A stretch of 64,000 bases of DNA from JBMOOG01 sp049324535. Lineage in GTDB: Bacteria > Pseudomonadota > Alphaproteobacteria > Rhodobacterales > Rhodobacteraceae. This document shows, one piece after another, positions 51,252-59,293 of the stretch. The stretch is from NCBI GenBank assembly GCA_049324535.1, contig JBMOOG010000001.1, positions 186,001 through 250,000 on the forward strand, read 5' to 3'. The notes under the pieces are model-generated. The model saw only the letters and a list, made by a program, of their open reading frames with translations. It searched no databases and was not told the origin of the DNA. Every line of letters starts with the position of its first letter. Positions within the stretch are counted from its first letter, which is position 1. Position numbers and translations under genes: made by a program.

Positions 51252-52124
51252 ATGGCGTCCGATCTTTCCTCGGGTGGGTCCGGGCACTGCCTGTGCGGGC
51301 AGGTGCGCTATGTCTTCGAGGGGCCGCCGAACTGGCAGGCGCATTGCCATTGCGAAAGCTGCCGCCGGACCACCTCGTCCCCCTTCACCAGCTATTTCGG
51401 CGTCAGCCATGGCCAGTGGCGCTGGGTCGGGGGCGAGCCGGCCGTCCATGTGTCCTCGCCGGGTGTCCGGCGGCATTTCTGCCCGCGCTGCGGCAGCCCC
51501 ATGGCCTACGAGGGTACCCGCTGGCCGCACGAGATCCACTTCCTTGCCGCCAGTCTCGACGATCCGACCGCCTATCGGCCGACCGTTCACGTAAACTGGA
51601 ACGAACGCCTGCCCTGGGTGGCGGTCTGCGACGGCCTGCCGGTGCACCGCACGCCCCGCCGGCTGACGCCCGACGACGATTTCGCGCCGGTCCTGTCGCT
51701 GATCCGGACGGCCTTTGCCTTCATGGATGGCCGCATCGACCCGCCGTCCTCGATGCACCGGCTGACCGTGGACGCGCTGGCCGGGATGGCGGCGGCGGGC
51801 GAGGTCTGGGTGCTGGACGAACCCGAGGGCCCCGTGGCCTGCGCGGTGCTGACACCGAGGACCGATCACCTCTATCTCGGCAAGCTGGCCGTGGCCGAGG
51901 CGTTCCGCGGCCAGGGGCTTGCGCGCCAGCTCGCCCGTCTTGCCGCCAGCCGCGCGCGCGAACGCGGCCTGCCCGAAGTCCGGCTCCAGACCCGGGTCGA
52001 GCTGGTCGAGAACCATGCAGCCTTCACGGCGATGGGGTTCGAAAGGACCGGCGCGACGGCGCATCCCGGCTTCGATCGCCCGACGAGCCTGACCTTCGCG
52101 ATGCCGGTCGCGAAGGGCGGCTGA
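51252..52124 (+). CDS. GFA (CENP-V) domain fused to GNAT acetyltransferase
   Basis: This 290-residue protein joins two domains usually encoded apart. Residues about 12-135 form a GFA/CENP-V zinc fold with CLCGQV, HCHCESC and CPRCGSP cysteine clusters, the family once called glutathione-dependent formaldehyde-activating. Residues about 140-285 are a GNAT fold, with the acetyl-CoA loop VAEAFRGQGLARQLAR and the C-terminal NHAAFTAMGFERTG. The likely activity is N-acetylation of a small molecule, with the GFA part binding zinc or substrate; both are inferred. GGAGGTG lies 9-15 bases before the ATG at 51252, which decides against the ATG at 51231. The frame is continuous through the junction. Confidence 0.85.
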   Translation: MASDLSSGGSGHCLCGQVRYVFEGPPNWQAHCHCESCRRTTSSPFTSYFGVSHGQWRWVGGEPAVHVSSPGVRRHFCPRCGSPMAYEGTRWPHEIHFLAASLDDPTAYRPTVHVNWNERLPWVAVCDGLPVHRTPRRLTPDDDFAPVLSLIRTAFAFMDGRIDPPSSMHRLTVDALAGMAAAGEVWVLDEPEGPVACAVLTPRTDHLYLGKLAVAEAFRGQGLARQLARLAASRARERGLPEVRLQTRVELVENHAAFTAMGFERTGATAHPGFDRPTSLTFAMPVAKGG

Positions 52125-52201
52125 CCCCCGACCCGGCTTGCGGCGATGCCGGAGCCGCGTCAGGCTCCGGCACCGGATCCGCCCGCACGAGGAGACAGCC
52201 G

Positions 52202-52555
52202 ATGATTCCCGCCCTTTCCGTCATCCTGGGCTTTCAGCTTGCGGGCGAGGTCCTGTCGCGCTGGGCGCTGCCGGTGCTGCCGGGTCCGGTGATCGGGATG
52301 GTCCTGCTGCTGGCCGCGATGGTCGCGCATCCGCCCCTGTCCGACCGGCTGAGGCCGGTCGCGCGGAGCATCCTCGCGCATCTGTCGTTGCTCTTCGTGC
52401 CGGCGGGCGTCGGCGTCGTCGGTCATCTCGCCACCCTGCGCGACAACGGGCTGGCCATCGCCGCGGCGGTGGTGGTGTCCACCGTCCTTGCGATTGCGGT
52501 GGGCGCGCTGACCTTCCGCGCCGTCGCCCGGCTGACGGAGCGCCCCGATGCGTGA
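52202..52555 (+). CDS. lrgA: CidA/LrgA-family holin-like membrane protein
   Basis: This 117-residue protein has four hydrophobic segments and the LrgA motif FQLAGEVLSRWALPVLPGPV, with FVPAGVGVVGHL later. LrgA/CidA proteins work with LrgB/CidB in control of murein hydrolase release or, as shown more recently, in export of small metabolites such as pyruvate. AGGAG lies 7-11 bases before the ATG. The stop overlaps the lrgB start by eight bases, so the partner is coupled, but lrgB is frameshifted here. Confidence 0.9.
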   Translation: MIPALSVILGFQLAGEVLSRWALPVLPGPVIGMVLLLAAMVAHPPLSDRLRPVARSILAHLSLLFVPAGVGVVGHLATLRDNGLAIAAAVVVSTVLAIAVGALTFRAVARLTERPDA

Positions 52556-53265
52556 TCCCGCCCTGATCTGGAGCTATCTGAGCCAGGGCCAGCTGCTGTG
52601 GCTGGCCGTGACGCTCGTTGCCTACACGCTGGGCGACGCGGTGTTCCGGGCTTCGGGCCGGACCCCTCTCGCCAATCCGGTCCTGATCGCCGTTGCCCTG
52701 ATCGGGGGGTCTCCTCTGGCTCACCGCGACCCCGTATCAGACCTATTTCGATGGGGCGCAGTTCGTCCATTTCATGCTGGGGCCGGCGACGGTCGCGCTG
52801 GCGCTGCCGCTGCAGGCGAACCTTGCCGCGGTCCGGCGCAGCGCATGGCCGATGCTCGCCGCGCTGGTCGCCGGCTCGCTCACCGCTGTCGTCACGGCCC
52901 TGGCCATCGGACGGGCGCTCGGCCTGCCGGCCGGGGTGCTCGCCTCGCTCGCTCCCAAATCGGCGACCGCCCCGGTCGCGATCGGGATCGCCGAGGCGGT
53001 GGGCGGCGCTCCGACGCTGACGGCGGTCCTCGTCATCCTGACCGGACTGACCGGCGCGCTGGTCGCAACCCCTCTGCTCAACGCGCTTGGGCTGCGCGAC
53101 TGGCGTGCGCGCGGCTTCGCGGTCGGCGTGGCCGCGCACGGGCTGGGCACGGCCCGCGCCTTCCAGGTCAACGAGACGGCCGGGGCCTTCGCGGGCATCG
53201 GCATGGGGCTCAACGCGGTGATGACCGCGCTGCTCGCCCCGCTTGCCCTTCGGCTCTTTCTCTAG
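52548..53265 (+). pseudogene. lrgB: LrgB/CidB-family membrane protein, interrupted by a +1 frameshift
   Basis: The first 52-54 codons (from the ATG at 52548) give the LrgB N-terminus: LLWLAVTLVAYTLGD, GRTPLANPVLIAVALIG. At a run of six G (52704-52709) the reading frame breaks: removing one G gives LLWLTATPYQTYFDGAQFVH and then normal LrgB to the end (FMLGPATVALALPLQ, SLAPKSATAPVAIGIAEA, VGVAAHGLGTARAF, ending at 53265). Restored, the protein would be about 238 residues, normal length, with all later motifs intact and no other damage. The shift may be a sequencing error in the G run, a real phase-variable or recent mutation, or a slippage site. Its stop shares a CTAG with the convergent TPP-enzyme gene. 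Confidence 0.85.
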
Positions 53266-54920
53266 AGCCGGTGCTTCGCCTCGCCCTGCGCGCGGACTTC
53301 CGACAGGGTGAAGCCGGTGCTCAGCGCCTCGGGATCGACGCGAAGTTCGATCACCGCAGGCCGGCCCGCGGCGCGGGCGCGGGCGAAGGCGGGCGCAAAG
53401 TCAGCGGTGTCGAGCACCGTCTCGCCATGGCCTCCGTAGGCGCGCGCCAGCGCGGCGAAGTCGGGGTTCGCAAGCTGGGTGCCCGAGACGCGGCCCGGAT
53501 AGGTGCGCTCCTGATGCATGCGGATCGTGCCGTACTGACCGTTGTTCACCACCACGACGATCGGCGAGGCGCCATACTGCACGGCCGTGGACATCTCGTT
53601 CAGCGTCATCTGGAAATCGCCGTCGCCTGCGACGCAGACCACCGCGCGGCCGGGGAAGGCGATCGAGGCCGAGACCGCGGCCGGAAAGCCGTAGCCCATG
53701 CTGCCCGAGGTGGGCGCGGCCTGCGTGCCCCATTGCTTGAAGGTGAAGTAGCGATGCAGGAAGGCGGCGAAGTTGCCGGCGCCGTTGGTGAGGATGGCAT
53801 CCTCGGGAAGGTTTTCCGACAGCCAGCGGATCACCCGCTCGACCTTGACCGGGCCGGGGGTCTCCTTCGGCACCTGCCAGGCCTCGAAATCGGCCCGGGC
53901 TTCCGCCGTCCACTCGGGCCAGCGACGCGCCGGCCGTGTCGCGGCCAGCCGCTCGATCATCTCGGCCGGCGGGGCGACGATGCCGAGATCGGGGCGGTAG
54001 ACGCGCCCGAGTTCCGAGGCGTCGGGATAGACATGGATGATGGTCTTTCCGGGTTGCCCCGGGCTCATCAGCTCGTAGCCGCGCGTGAGCGTGTCGCCGA
54101 TGCGCGCCCCGATCACCAGGATCAGGTCCGCCGCCTCGAGCCGCGCCCCGAGCCTCGGGTTCATGCCCACGCCCAGATCGCCCGCGTAGGAGGGGTGCCG
54201 GTTGTCCATGTGACCCTGCCGCCGGAAGGGCACCGCGACCGGCAGGCCCCAGGCCTCGGCGAAGCGCGCCAGCGCCTCGGCGGCCCGCGCCGACCAGAGC
54301 GTGCCCCCCGCGATGACGAGCGGCCGCTCGGCCCGGGCGAGCATCGCGGTCACGGCCTCGACCTCGGCGTCGCTGACGGTGGGCGCAAGGGGCGCCATCG
54401 CCGGCAGGTCCGGCACATCGGCGCGGTCCGACAGCATGTCCTCGGGCAGCGCCAGCACGACCGGCCCGGGGCGGCCCGACCGCGCGACGTGGAAGGCGCG
54501 GCTGACATATTCGGGGATGCGCTCGATCTGGTCGATCTCGGCCGCCCATTTCGCCAGCCCGCCGAACATCGCCCGGTAATCGACCTCCTGGAAGGCCTCG
54601 CGGTCGCGCTGGTCGCGGGCGATCTGCCCGACGAACAGGATCATCGGCGTCGAGTCCTGCTTCGCGACATGCACGCCCGCGCTTGCGTTCGTCGCGCCGG
54701 GCCCGCGGGTCACGAAGGCCACGCCCACCTCGCCGGTCAGCTTGGCGAAGGCCTCGGCCATCATGGCGGCGCCGCCCTCGTGGCGGCAGACGACGTTGGC
54801 GATGTCGCTCTGGTAGAGCCCGTCCAGCACGGCGAGAAAGCTCTCGCCCGGCACCGAGAAGACCCTCCGCACCCCCTGGATCGCCAGCTGATCCACCAGA
54901 ATCCTGCCGCCATGCCGCAT
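53262..54920 (-). CDS. Thiamine-diphosphate-dependent enzyme (acetolactate synthase-like)
   Basis: This 552-residue enzyme belongs to the IlvB-like TPP family. The catalytic Glu48 is in VCRHEGGAAMMAEA. The central FAD/CoA-like domain and C-terminal TPP-Mg motif (AGDGDFQMTLNEMSTA, then VVVVNNGQYGT) are clear. Such enzymes include acetolactate synthase, benzoylformate decarboxylase and others. Unlike true IlvB there is no ilvH gene beside it, and the protein is a little shorter than IlvB, so acetolactate synthesis is not assured. GGAGA lies 8-12 bases before the ATG. It converges on lrgB, ending in the same CTAG. Confidence 0.87.
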   Translation of the reverse strand: MRHGGRILVDQLAIQGVRRVFSVPGESFLAVLDGLYQSDIANVVCRHEGGAAMMAEAFAKLTGEVGVAFVTRGPGATNASAGVHVAKQDSTPMILFVGQIARDQRDREAFQEVDYRAMFGGLAKWAAEIDQIERIPEYVSRAFHVARSGRPGPVVLALPEDMLSDRADVPDLPAMAPLAPTVSDAEVEAVTAMLARAERPLVIAGGTLWSARAAEALARFAEAWGLPVAVPFRRQGHMDNRHPSYAGDLGVGMNPRLGARLEAADLILVIGARIGDTLTRGYELMSPGQPGKTIIHVYPDASELGRVYRPDLGIVAPPAEMIERLAATRPARRWPEWTAEARADFEAWQVPKETPGPVKVERVIRWLSENLPEDAILTNGAGNFAAFLHRYFTFKQWGTQAAPTSGSMGYGFPAAVSASIAFPGRAVVCVAGDGDFQMTLNEMSTAVQYGASPIVVVVNNGQYGTIRMHQERTYPGRVSGTQLANPDFAALARAYGGHGETVLDTADFAPAFARARAAGRPAVIELRVDPEALSTGFTLSEVRAQGEAKHRL

Positions 54921-55042
54921 CGGTCCGTCTCCTTCGCCGTTCGCGCGGCACCATGCTCGACCGCGCGGGCGGGGACAAGCGGCGTTGCGCAGCGCCGCGG
55001 GCGATCACGGCGCGCGTTCTGCCGTCCCGGCACGGCAATCCG

Positions 55043-56071
55043 TCAGAGACTGTCCTCGACGCGGAAGCCGTCCGGTATGCCGTCGCGGCCCTCGAGCACG
55101 AGATCGGCCATGACCTCGGCCACCTTCGGCGCCATGCCGAAGCCGATCTTGAAGCCGCCATTGGCGACGAAGTGGCCGGGTCGTCCGGGCCAGGCGCCGA
55201 GCATCGGGGCACGGGTGCGCGCGCGCGGCCGCACCCCGGCCCAGCGTTCGACCACGGGGGCGGACCGCAGCGCCGGGCAGAGCGCGCGGGCGCGCTCGAT
55301 CAGCGCGTCAAGCTGGTCGTCGGTCGATCCCCCGTCGGAAAAGACGCGTTCGGTCGTGGACCCGACCGCGACGGTCCCGTCCGCGTGCGGAACGATGTGC
55401 AACCCGCCGGCGTAGATCTGCGGGCGGCAGCGTGCGTCGCAGGCGAAGGCCGCGGACTGGCCCTTGATGCCGGTGCCGACATCGCGGCCGAGCGAGGCGG
55501 ACAGATCGGCCAGTCCGGGCGCTCCGGTCGCCCAGATCACCGCTCCCTGCGCCGGCGCTTCGCCAAGGACGATCGCGCCGCCCCGAGCCGCGATCGCGGC
55601 CGCCAGTGCCCGGCCCGCCGCCCGGGGCGACAGGCGCGCGGTCAGCGTGTCGAAGGACAGGTCGCCCTCCGCCGCGATCCACCCCGCGTGATCGGCCGCC
55701 GCTACCCGCCGCCAGTCGGCCGCCCCGCCCCAGTGGCGCGCCGCGCCCGCGGCGAGCGCCTCGGCCCGGGCCGGGTCCGGCGCCGGCAGGATGCGCCCCT
55801 CGCGGGCATAGCCCGGATCGACGCCTCCGGCCGCGGCGACCTCGGCCCAGAAGCCTTCCGCCATCAGCAGGCTTTCCAGCTGGAACTGCTTTTTCGGGTT
55901 CCACTGTTCGGGTGCATGCGGCGCCAGCGCGCCGACCAGCCCGCCGGACGATCCCGCGCCGATCCGGTCGCGTTCGATCAGCCGGACACGGGCGCCGCGC
56001 CGCGCGCAGGCCCAGGCGCAGCCAAGGCCGAAGATCCCCGCGCCGATCACCGTCACATCGGCCGTTGCCAA
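55043..56071 (-). CDS. FAD-dependent oxidoreductase (DAO family), probable MnmC oxidase partner
   Basis: This 342-residue flavoprotein has the dinucleotide fold TVIGAGIFGLGCAWACARRG at the N-terminus, GSSGGLVGALAPHAPEQWN, and the C-terminal ANGGFKIGFGMAPKVAEVMA, a DAO-type FAD enzyme. It is divergent from mnmD (46 bases apart). In E. coli both activities are fused in MnmC, where the FAD half removes the carboxymethyl group of cmnm5s2U34 and the other half methylates. I infer that this gene is the separate oxidase half, mainly from position and the similar N-terminal APHAPEQW/PKKQFQLESL segment; glycine oxidase (ThiO) is the alternative. The start is TTG, with GGAGG 10-14 bases upstream; no better ATG is nearby. 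Confidence 0.78.
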   Translation of the reverse strand: MATADVTVIGAGIFGLGCAWACARRGARVRLIERDRIGAGSSGGLVGALAPHAPEQWNPKKQFQLESLLMAEGFWAEVAAAGGVDPGYAREGRILPAPDPARAEALAAGAARHWGGAADWRRVAAADHAGWIAAEGDLSFDTLTARLSPRAAGRALAAAIAARGGAIVLGEAPAQGAVIWATGAPGLADLSASLGRDVGTGIKGQSAAFACDARCRPQIYAGGLHIVPHADGTVAVGSTTERVFSDGGSTDDQLDALIERARALCPALRSAPVVERWAGVRPRARTRAPMLGAWPGRPGHFVANGGFKIGFGMAPKVAEVMADLVLEGRDGIPDGFRVEDSL

Positions 56072-56117
56072 TCCCTGCGCCCTCCGTCATGGTCGCGCCG
56101 CCACAGGACTAGACCAG

Positions 56118-56804
56118 ATGACTTCCCCGGGCCAGCGCGAGAGCGTCACATGGGCGGACGGCGCGACGCCGGTTTCGGCCCTGTTCGGCGACCCCTACTT
56201 CAGCCTCGAGGGCGGGCTCGACGAGACGCGCCACGTCTTTCTTGCCGGCAACGACCTTCCCGGCCGCTTTCGTCCCGGCCTCTCCATCGCCGAGACGGGC
56301 TTCGGCACCGGGCTGAACCTGCTGGCCACGGTCGCGGCCTGGCTCGGGCACGGGGTGTCAGGCCGGTTTGCCTTCACCTCGTTCGAAGCCTTTCCGATGC
56401 CGGTGGCCGACATGGCGCGCGCCCACGCGGCCTTTCCCGAACTCGAGCCGCTGTCCGACATCCTCCGCCGCCGCTGGGCCGAGGGGGAACGGCGGTTTGC
56501 GCTCGGCCCCGCGGACGTGACCGTGATCGAGGGCGATGCGCGCCACACGCTTCCGGCCTGGGGCGGCCGGGCCGACGTCTGGTTCCTCGACGGCTTCGCG
56601 CCGGCCCGGAATCCCGACCTGTGGGGCGAGGACGTGCTGGGCGGGGTTGCCCGCCACACCGCACCCGGAGGCACCTTTGCCACCTACACCGCCGCGGGCG
56701 CGGTGCGCCGGCGGCTTGCCACGGCCGGCTTTTCGGTCGAGCGTGTCCCCGGCTTCGGGCGCAAGCGCCACATGACCCGCGGCCGCCTCGAGGACAGCGC
56801 ATGA
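56118..56804 (+). CDS. mnmD: tRNA (5-methylaminomethyl-2-thiouridine)-methyltransferase MnmD
   Basis: This 228-residue SAM-dependent enzyme makes mnm5(s2)U at the wobble position 34 of tRNAs. It equals the methyltransferase half of E. coli MnmC. The SAM motif SIAETGFGTGLNLLAT is near residue 55 and the family motif VWFLDGFAPARNPDLW near 155. It is self-standing rather than fused to the oxidase half, as found in many bacteria and plants. It is divergent from the FAD gene and overlaps the transporter gene downstream by four bases. Confidence 0.94.
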   Translation: MTSPGQRESVTWADGATPVSALFGDPYFSLEGGLDETRHVFLAGNDLPGRFRPGLSIAETGFGTGLNLLATVAAWLGHGVSGRFAFTSFEAFPMPVADMARAHAAFPELEPLSDILRRRWAEGERRFALGPADVTVIEGDARHTLPAWGGRADVWFLDGFAPARNPDLWGEDVLGGVARHTAPGGTFATYTAAGAVRRRLATAGFSVERVPGFGRKRHMTRGRLEDSA

Positions 56805-57670
56805 ACCCGCCCGACAACCGTCTCGGCAGCATCCTGATGGCGGCGACCGCGCTGGTCTTCGCGCTTCAGGACGGCGTCTCGCGCCACCTGGCCGGCGAAT
56901 ACAACGTCTACATGGTGGTGATGATCCGGTTCTGGTTCTTCGCGGCCTTCGTGGTGACGCTGGCCGCCCGCCAGCCGGGCGGGCTTCGGGCGGCGGTGGC
57001 CACGCGCCAGTTCCCGGTGCAGGCGCTGCGTGGCGTCCTGCTCGTGGCCGAGGTCTGCGTGATGGTGATGGCCTTCGTCTGGCTCGGCCTTGTGGAAAGC
57101 CACGCGGTCTTCGCCTGCTATCCGCTGCTGGTGGCGGCGCTGTCCGGTCCGGTCCTGGGCGAGCATGTCGGCTGGCGGCGGTGGACCGCGATCGCCATCG
57201 GCTTCGTCGGGATCCTCATCATCCTGCGGCCCGGCTTTGCGGTCTTTTCGCCCCTCGCGGTGGTGCCGCTGATCTCGGCCCTCTTGTTCGCGCTCTACGG
57301 CCTGCTCACGCGCTATGTCGCGCGCAAGGACAGCCCCTGGGTGTCCTTCTTCTGGACCGGGGTCGCCGGGGCCGTGGCGATCACGCCATTGGGCCTCTGG
57401 CACTGGGAACCGATGACCGCGCCGGACTGGGGGTGGATGGGGATGCTGTGCCTGACGGCGGCGCTCGGGCATTTCCTTATGATCAAGGCGCTGGCCGTGG
57501 CCGAGGCCAGCGCGATCCAGCCCTTTGCCTACCTTCAGCTCGTGTTCGTCGCGATCCTGGGCGTCACGGTCTTTGGCGAAACGCTGCGGCCCAATGTGGT
57601 CGCCGGCGCCTCGATCGTGGTCGGAGCGGGCCTTTTCACGCTGTGGCGGGCGCGGGTGAAGGGGCACTGA
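56801..57670 (+). CDS. DMT-superfamily (EamA) transporter
   Basis: This 289-residue inner-membrane protein has ten predicted transmembrane helices in two EamA repeats (for example ALVFALQDGVSRHLA and FYLLLVAALSGP-like segments, then FGETLRPNVVAGASIVV at the end). EamA proteins export amino acids, nucleotide bases or other metabolites; the substrate is unknown here. The ATG overlaps the mnmD stop (ATGA) by four bases. It converges on era with a seven-base gap. Confidence 0.91.
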   Translation: MNPPDNRLGSILMAATALVFALQDGVSRHLAGEYNVYMVVMIRFWFFAAFVVTLAARQPGGLRAAVATRQFPVQALRGVLLVAEVCVMVMAFVWLGLVESHAVFACYPLLVAALSGPVLGEHVGWRRWTAIAIGFVGILIILRPGFAVFSPLAVVPLISALLFALYGLLTRYVARKDSPWVSFFWTGVAGAVAITPLGLWHWEPMTAPDWGWMGMLCLTAALGHFLMIKALAVAEASAIQPFAYLQLVFVAILGVTVFGETLRPNVVAGASIVVGAGLFTLWRARVKGH

Positions 57671-57677
57671 GCCCCGC

Positions 57678-58592
57678 TCAGTTGCCGTCCTTGAAATCGA
57701 GGCCCATCTCGGAATAGCGCTCGGGCTCTTCCAGCCAGTCGGGGCGGACCTTGACGGTCAGGAAGAGATGCACGGGCCGTTCGAGGAAGGCCGCGATCTC
57801 CTCGCGCGCGGCCTGGCCGATCGCCTTCGCCGTCTCGCCCTTGCGGCCAAGCACGATGCCCTTGTGGCCGTCGCGGGCGACATAGACGATCTGGTCGATG
57901 CGGGTCGATCCGTCCGGGCGGTCCTCCCAGCGTTCCGTCTCGACGGTGAGCTGATAGGGCAGTTCCTCGTGGAGCCGCAGCGTGAGCTTCTCGCGGGTGA
58001 TCTCGGCCGCGATCATCCGCAGCGGCAGGTCGGCGATCTGGTCCTCGGGGTAGAGCCACGGCCCCTCGGGCAATTCCTGCCCGAGCCAGGCCTTCAGGTC
58101 ATCGACGCCATAGCCCTTGTCGGCCGAGATCATGAAGGTACGGACGAAGGGAAAGGCCTCGTTCAGGCGCTGCGCCAGCGGCAGCAGCGTCTCGGCGCTG
58201 ACCCGGTCGATCTTGTTGATCGCCAGCGCGACCTTCGCGTTCTCGCCCAGCTTTTCGCGCAGCGCGGTCAGGATCGCCTGTACGCCCTCGGTCAGGCCCC
58301 GGTGCGCCTCGACCAGCAGGACGACGATGTCGGCATCGGCCGCGCCCCCCCAGGCCGCCTGAACCATCGCCCGGTCGAGCCGCCGGCGCGGGCGGAACAG
58401 GCCCGGCGTATCGACGAAGACGATCTGCGCACCGCCTTCCATGGCGATGCCGCGGATGCGGGCGCGCGTGGTCTGCACCTTGTGGGTGACGATCGACACC
58501 TTGGCGCCCACCATGCGGTTCAGCAGCGTGGACTTGCCGGCGTTCGGCTCGCCGATCAGGGCGACGAATCCGGCGCGGGTTGGCTTTTCCAT
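57678..58592 (-). CDS. era: GTPase Era
   Basis: This 304-residue GTPase binds 16S rRNA and helps mature the 30S ribosomal subunit. The G1 box is GEPNAGKSTL (residues 14-23), G3 is DTPGLFRPRRR, G4 is NKID (near residue 136) and the KH RNA-binding domain lies in the last 90 residues (LGRKGETAKAIGQAARE). The ATG at 58592 follows GAGGG by six bases; an earlier ATG at 58616 is less likely. In many bacteria era directly follows rnc; here a thermonuclease gene on the other strand lies between them. Confidence 0.97.
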   Translation of the reverse strand: MEKPTRAGFVALIGEPNAGKSTLLNRMVGAKVSIVTHKVQTTRARIRGIAMEGGAQIVFVDTPGLFRPRRRLDRAMVQAAWGGAADADIVVLLVEAHRGLTEGVQAILTALREKLGENAKVALAINKIDRVSAETLLPLAQRLNEAFPFVRTFMISADKGYGVDDLKAWLGQELPEGPWLYPEDQIADLPLRMIAAEITREKLTLRLHEELPYQLTVETERWEDRPDGSTRIDQIVYVARDGHKGIVLGRKGETAKAIGQAAREEIAAFLERPVHLFLTVKVRPDWLEEPERYSEMGLDFKDGN

Positions 58593-58714
58593 TCTGCCCT
58601 CGAGGAAGGATGCCAAAGGCGATTAGCCCATTCGGAGCGGAAACACCAGTTCGGGGCGGTGGACCGGGGTCCGGCCGCGGCCCGTCCCGAATGTTGCCAC
58701 AAGATGCCTCTCCG

Positions 58715-59293
58715 ATGGTCGGCATGTTGCGGTTGGTCCTTCGAATCCTCGGTCCGCGCGTCACGCGCCGCGTGCGCCATCGCCCCCCAGAGCCGCCATC
58801 GTCGGCGGCTGGCGGGGCAGTGACGCGCTCCGTCGCGGTCAGGCGCGAAACCGTCGTCGCCTCGGCCGTTCTGGAAGGTGCGATCCTCACCGGAAAATGC
58901 TGGGTGATCGACGGCGACACCATCACCATCCAGGGACGGAAGATCCGGCTTGCGGGTATCGACGCCCCCGAACTGGACCATCCCTTCGGACGGGTGGCCA
59001 AGGCGACCCTGATGCGGCTGTGTCGCGGGCAGGACGTCCGGGCCGAGTTCAGCGGTGCCCTGTCCTATGAGCGCGGCGTCGCCACCTGCTTCCTGCCCGA
59101 TGGCCGCGATCTGTCGGCCGAGATGGTGAAGGCGGGTCTGGCACTCGACTGGCCGAAACATTCCAGGGGAAAGTACCGGTCGCTCGAGCCGGCGGACGCC
59201 AGGCGGAAGCTCTGGCGCTGCGACGCCCGGCAAAAGGGTCGGATGCCGCCTACCGGGACCCGACCGAACCGCCCGCAGCCTCCACCCGCCTGA
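58715..59293 (+). CDS. Thermonuclease (SNase) family protein
   Basis: This roughly 192-residue protein has the staphylococcal-nuclease fold: VIDGDTITIQGRKIRLAGIDAPE (Asp and Arg/Glu of the active site), then YERGVA with the third catalytic Arg, and EMVKAGLALDW. A basic/hydrophobic start (RLVLRILGPRVTRR) may be a membrane segment or degenerate signal. The start is uncertain: ATGs at 58691, 58715 and 58724 are in frame and none has a good ribosome site. It is on the opposite strand between era and rnc, and its last 44 bases overlap the 3' end of rnc. Confidence 0.82.
   Translation: MVGMLRLVLRILGPRVTRRVRHRPPEPPSSAAGGAVTRSVAVRRETVVASAVLEGAILTGKCWVIDGDTITIQGRKIRLAGIDAPELDHPFGRVAKATLMRLCRGQDVRAEFSGALSYERGVATCFLPDGRDLSAEMVKAGLALDWPKHSRGKYRSLEPADARRKLWRCDARQKGRMPPTGTRPNRPQPPPA

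Noticed and set aside
52710..55415. Continuation of the lrgB start frame for 900 more codons past the G run
   Set aside because: After the shift the sequence loses all LrgB character and runs antisense to the TPP-enzyme and flavoprotein genes; it is a chance open frame.
58580..58714. Longer start of the thermonuclease at 58580
   Set aside because: It would overlap the era start codon and adds a Pro/Gly/Arg-rich stretch with no conservation pattern.
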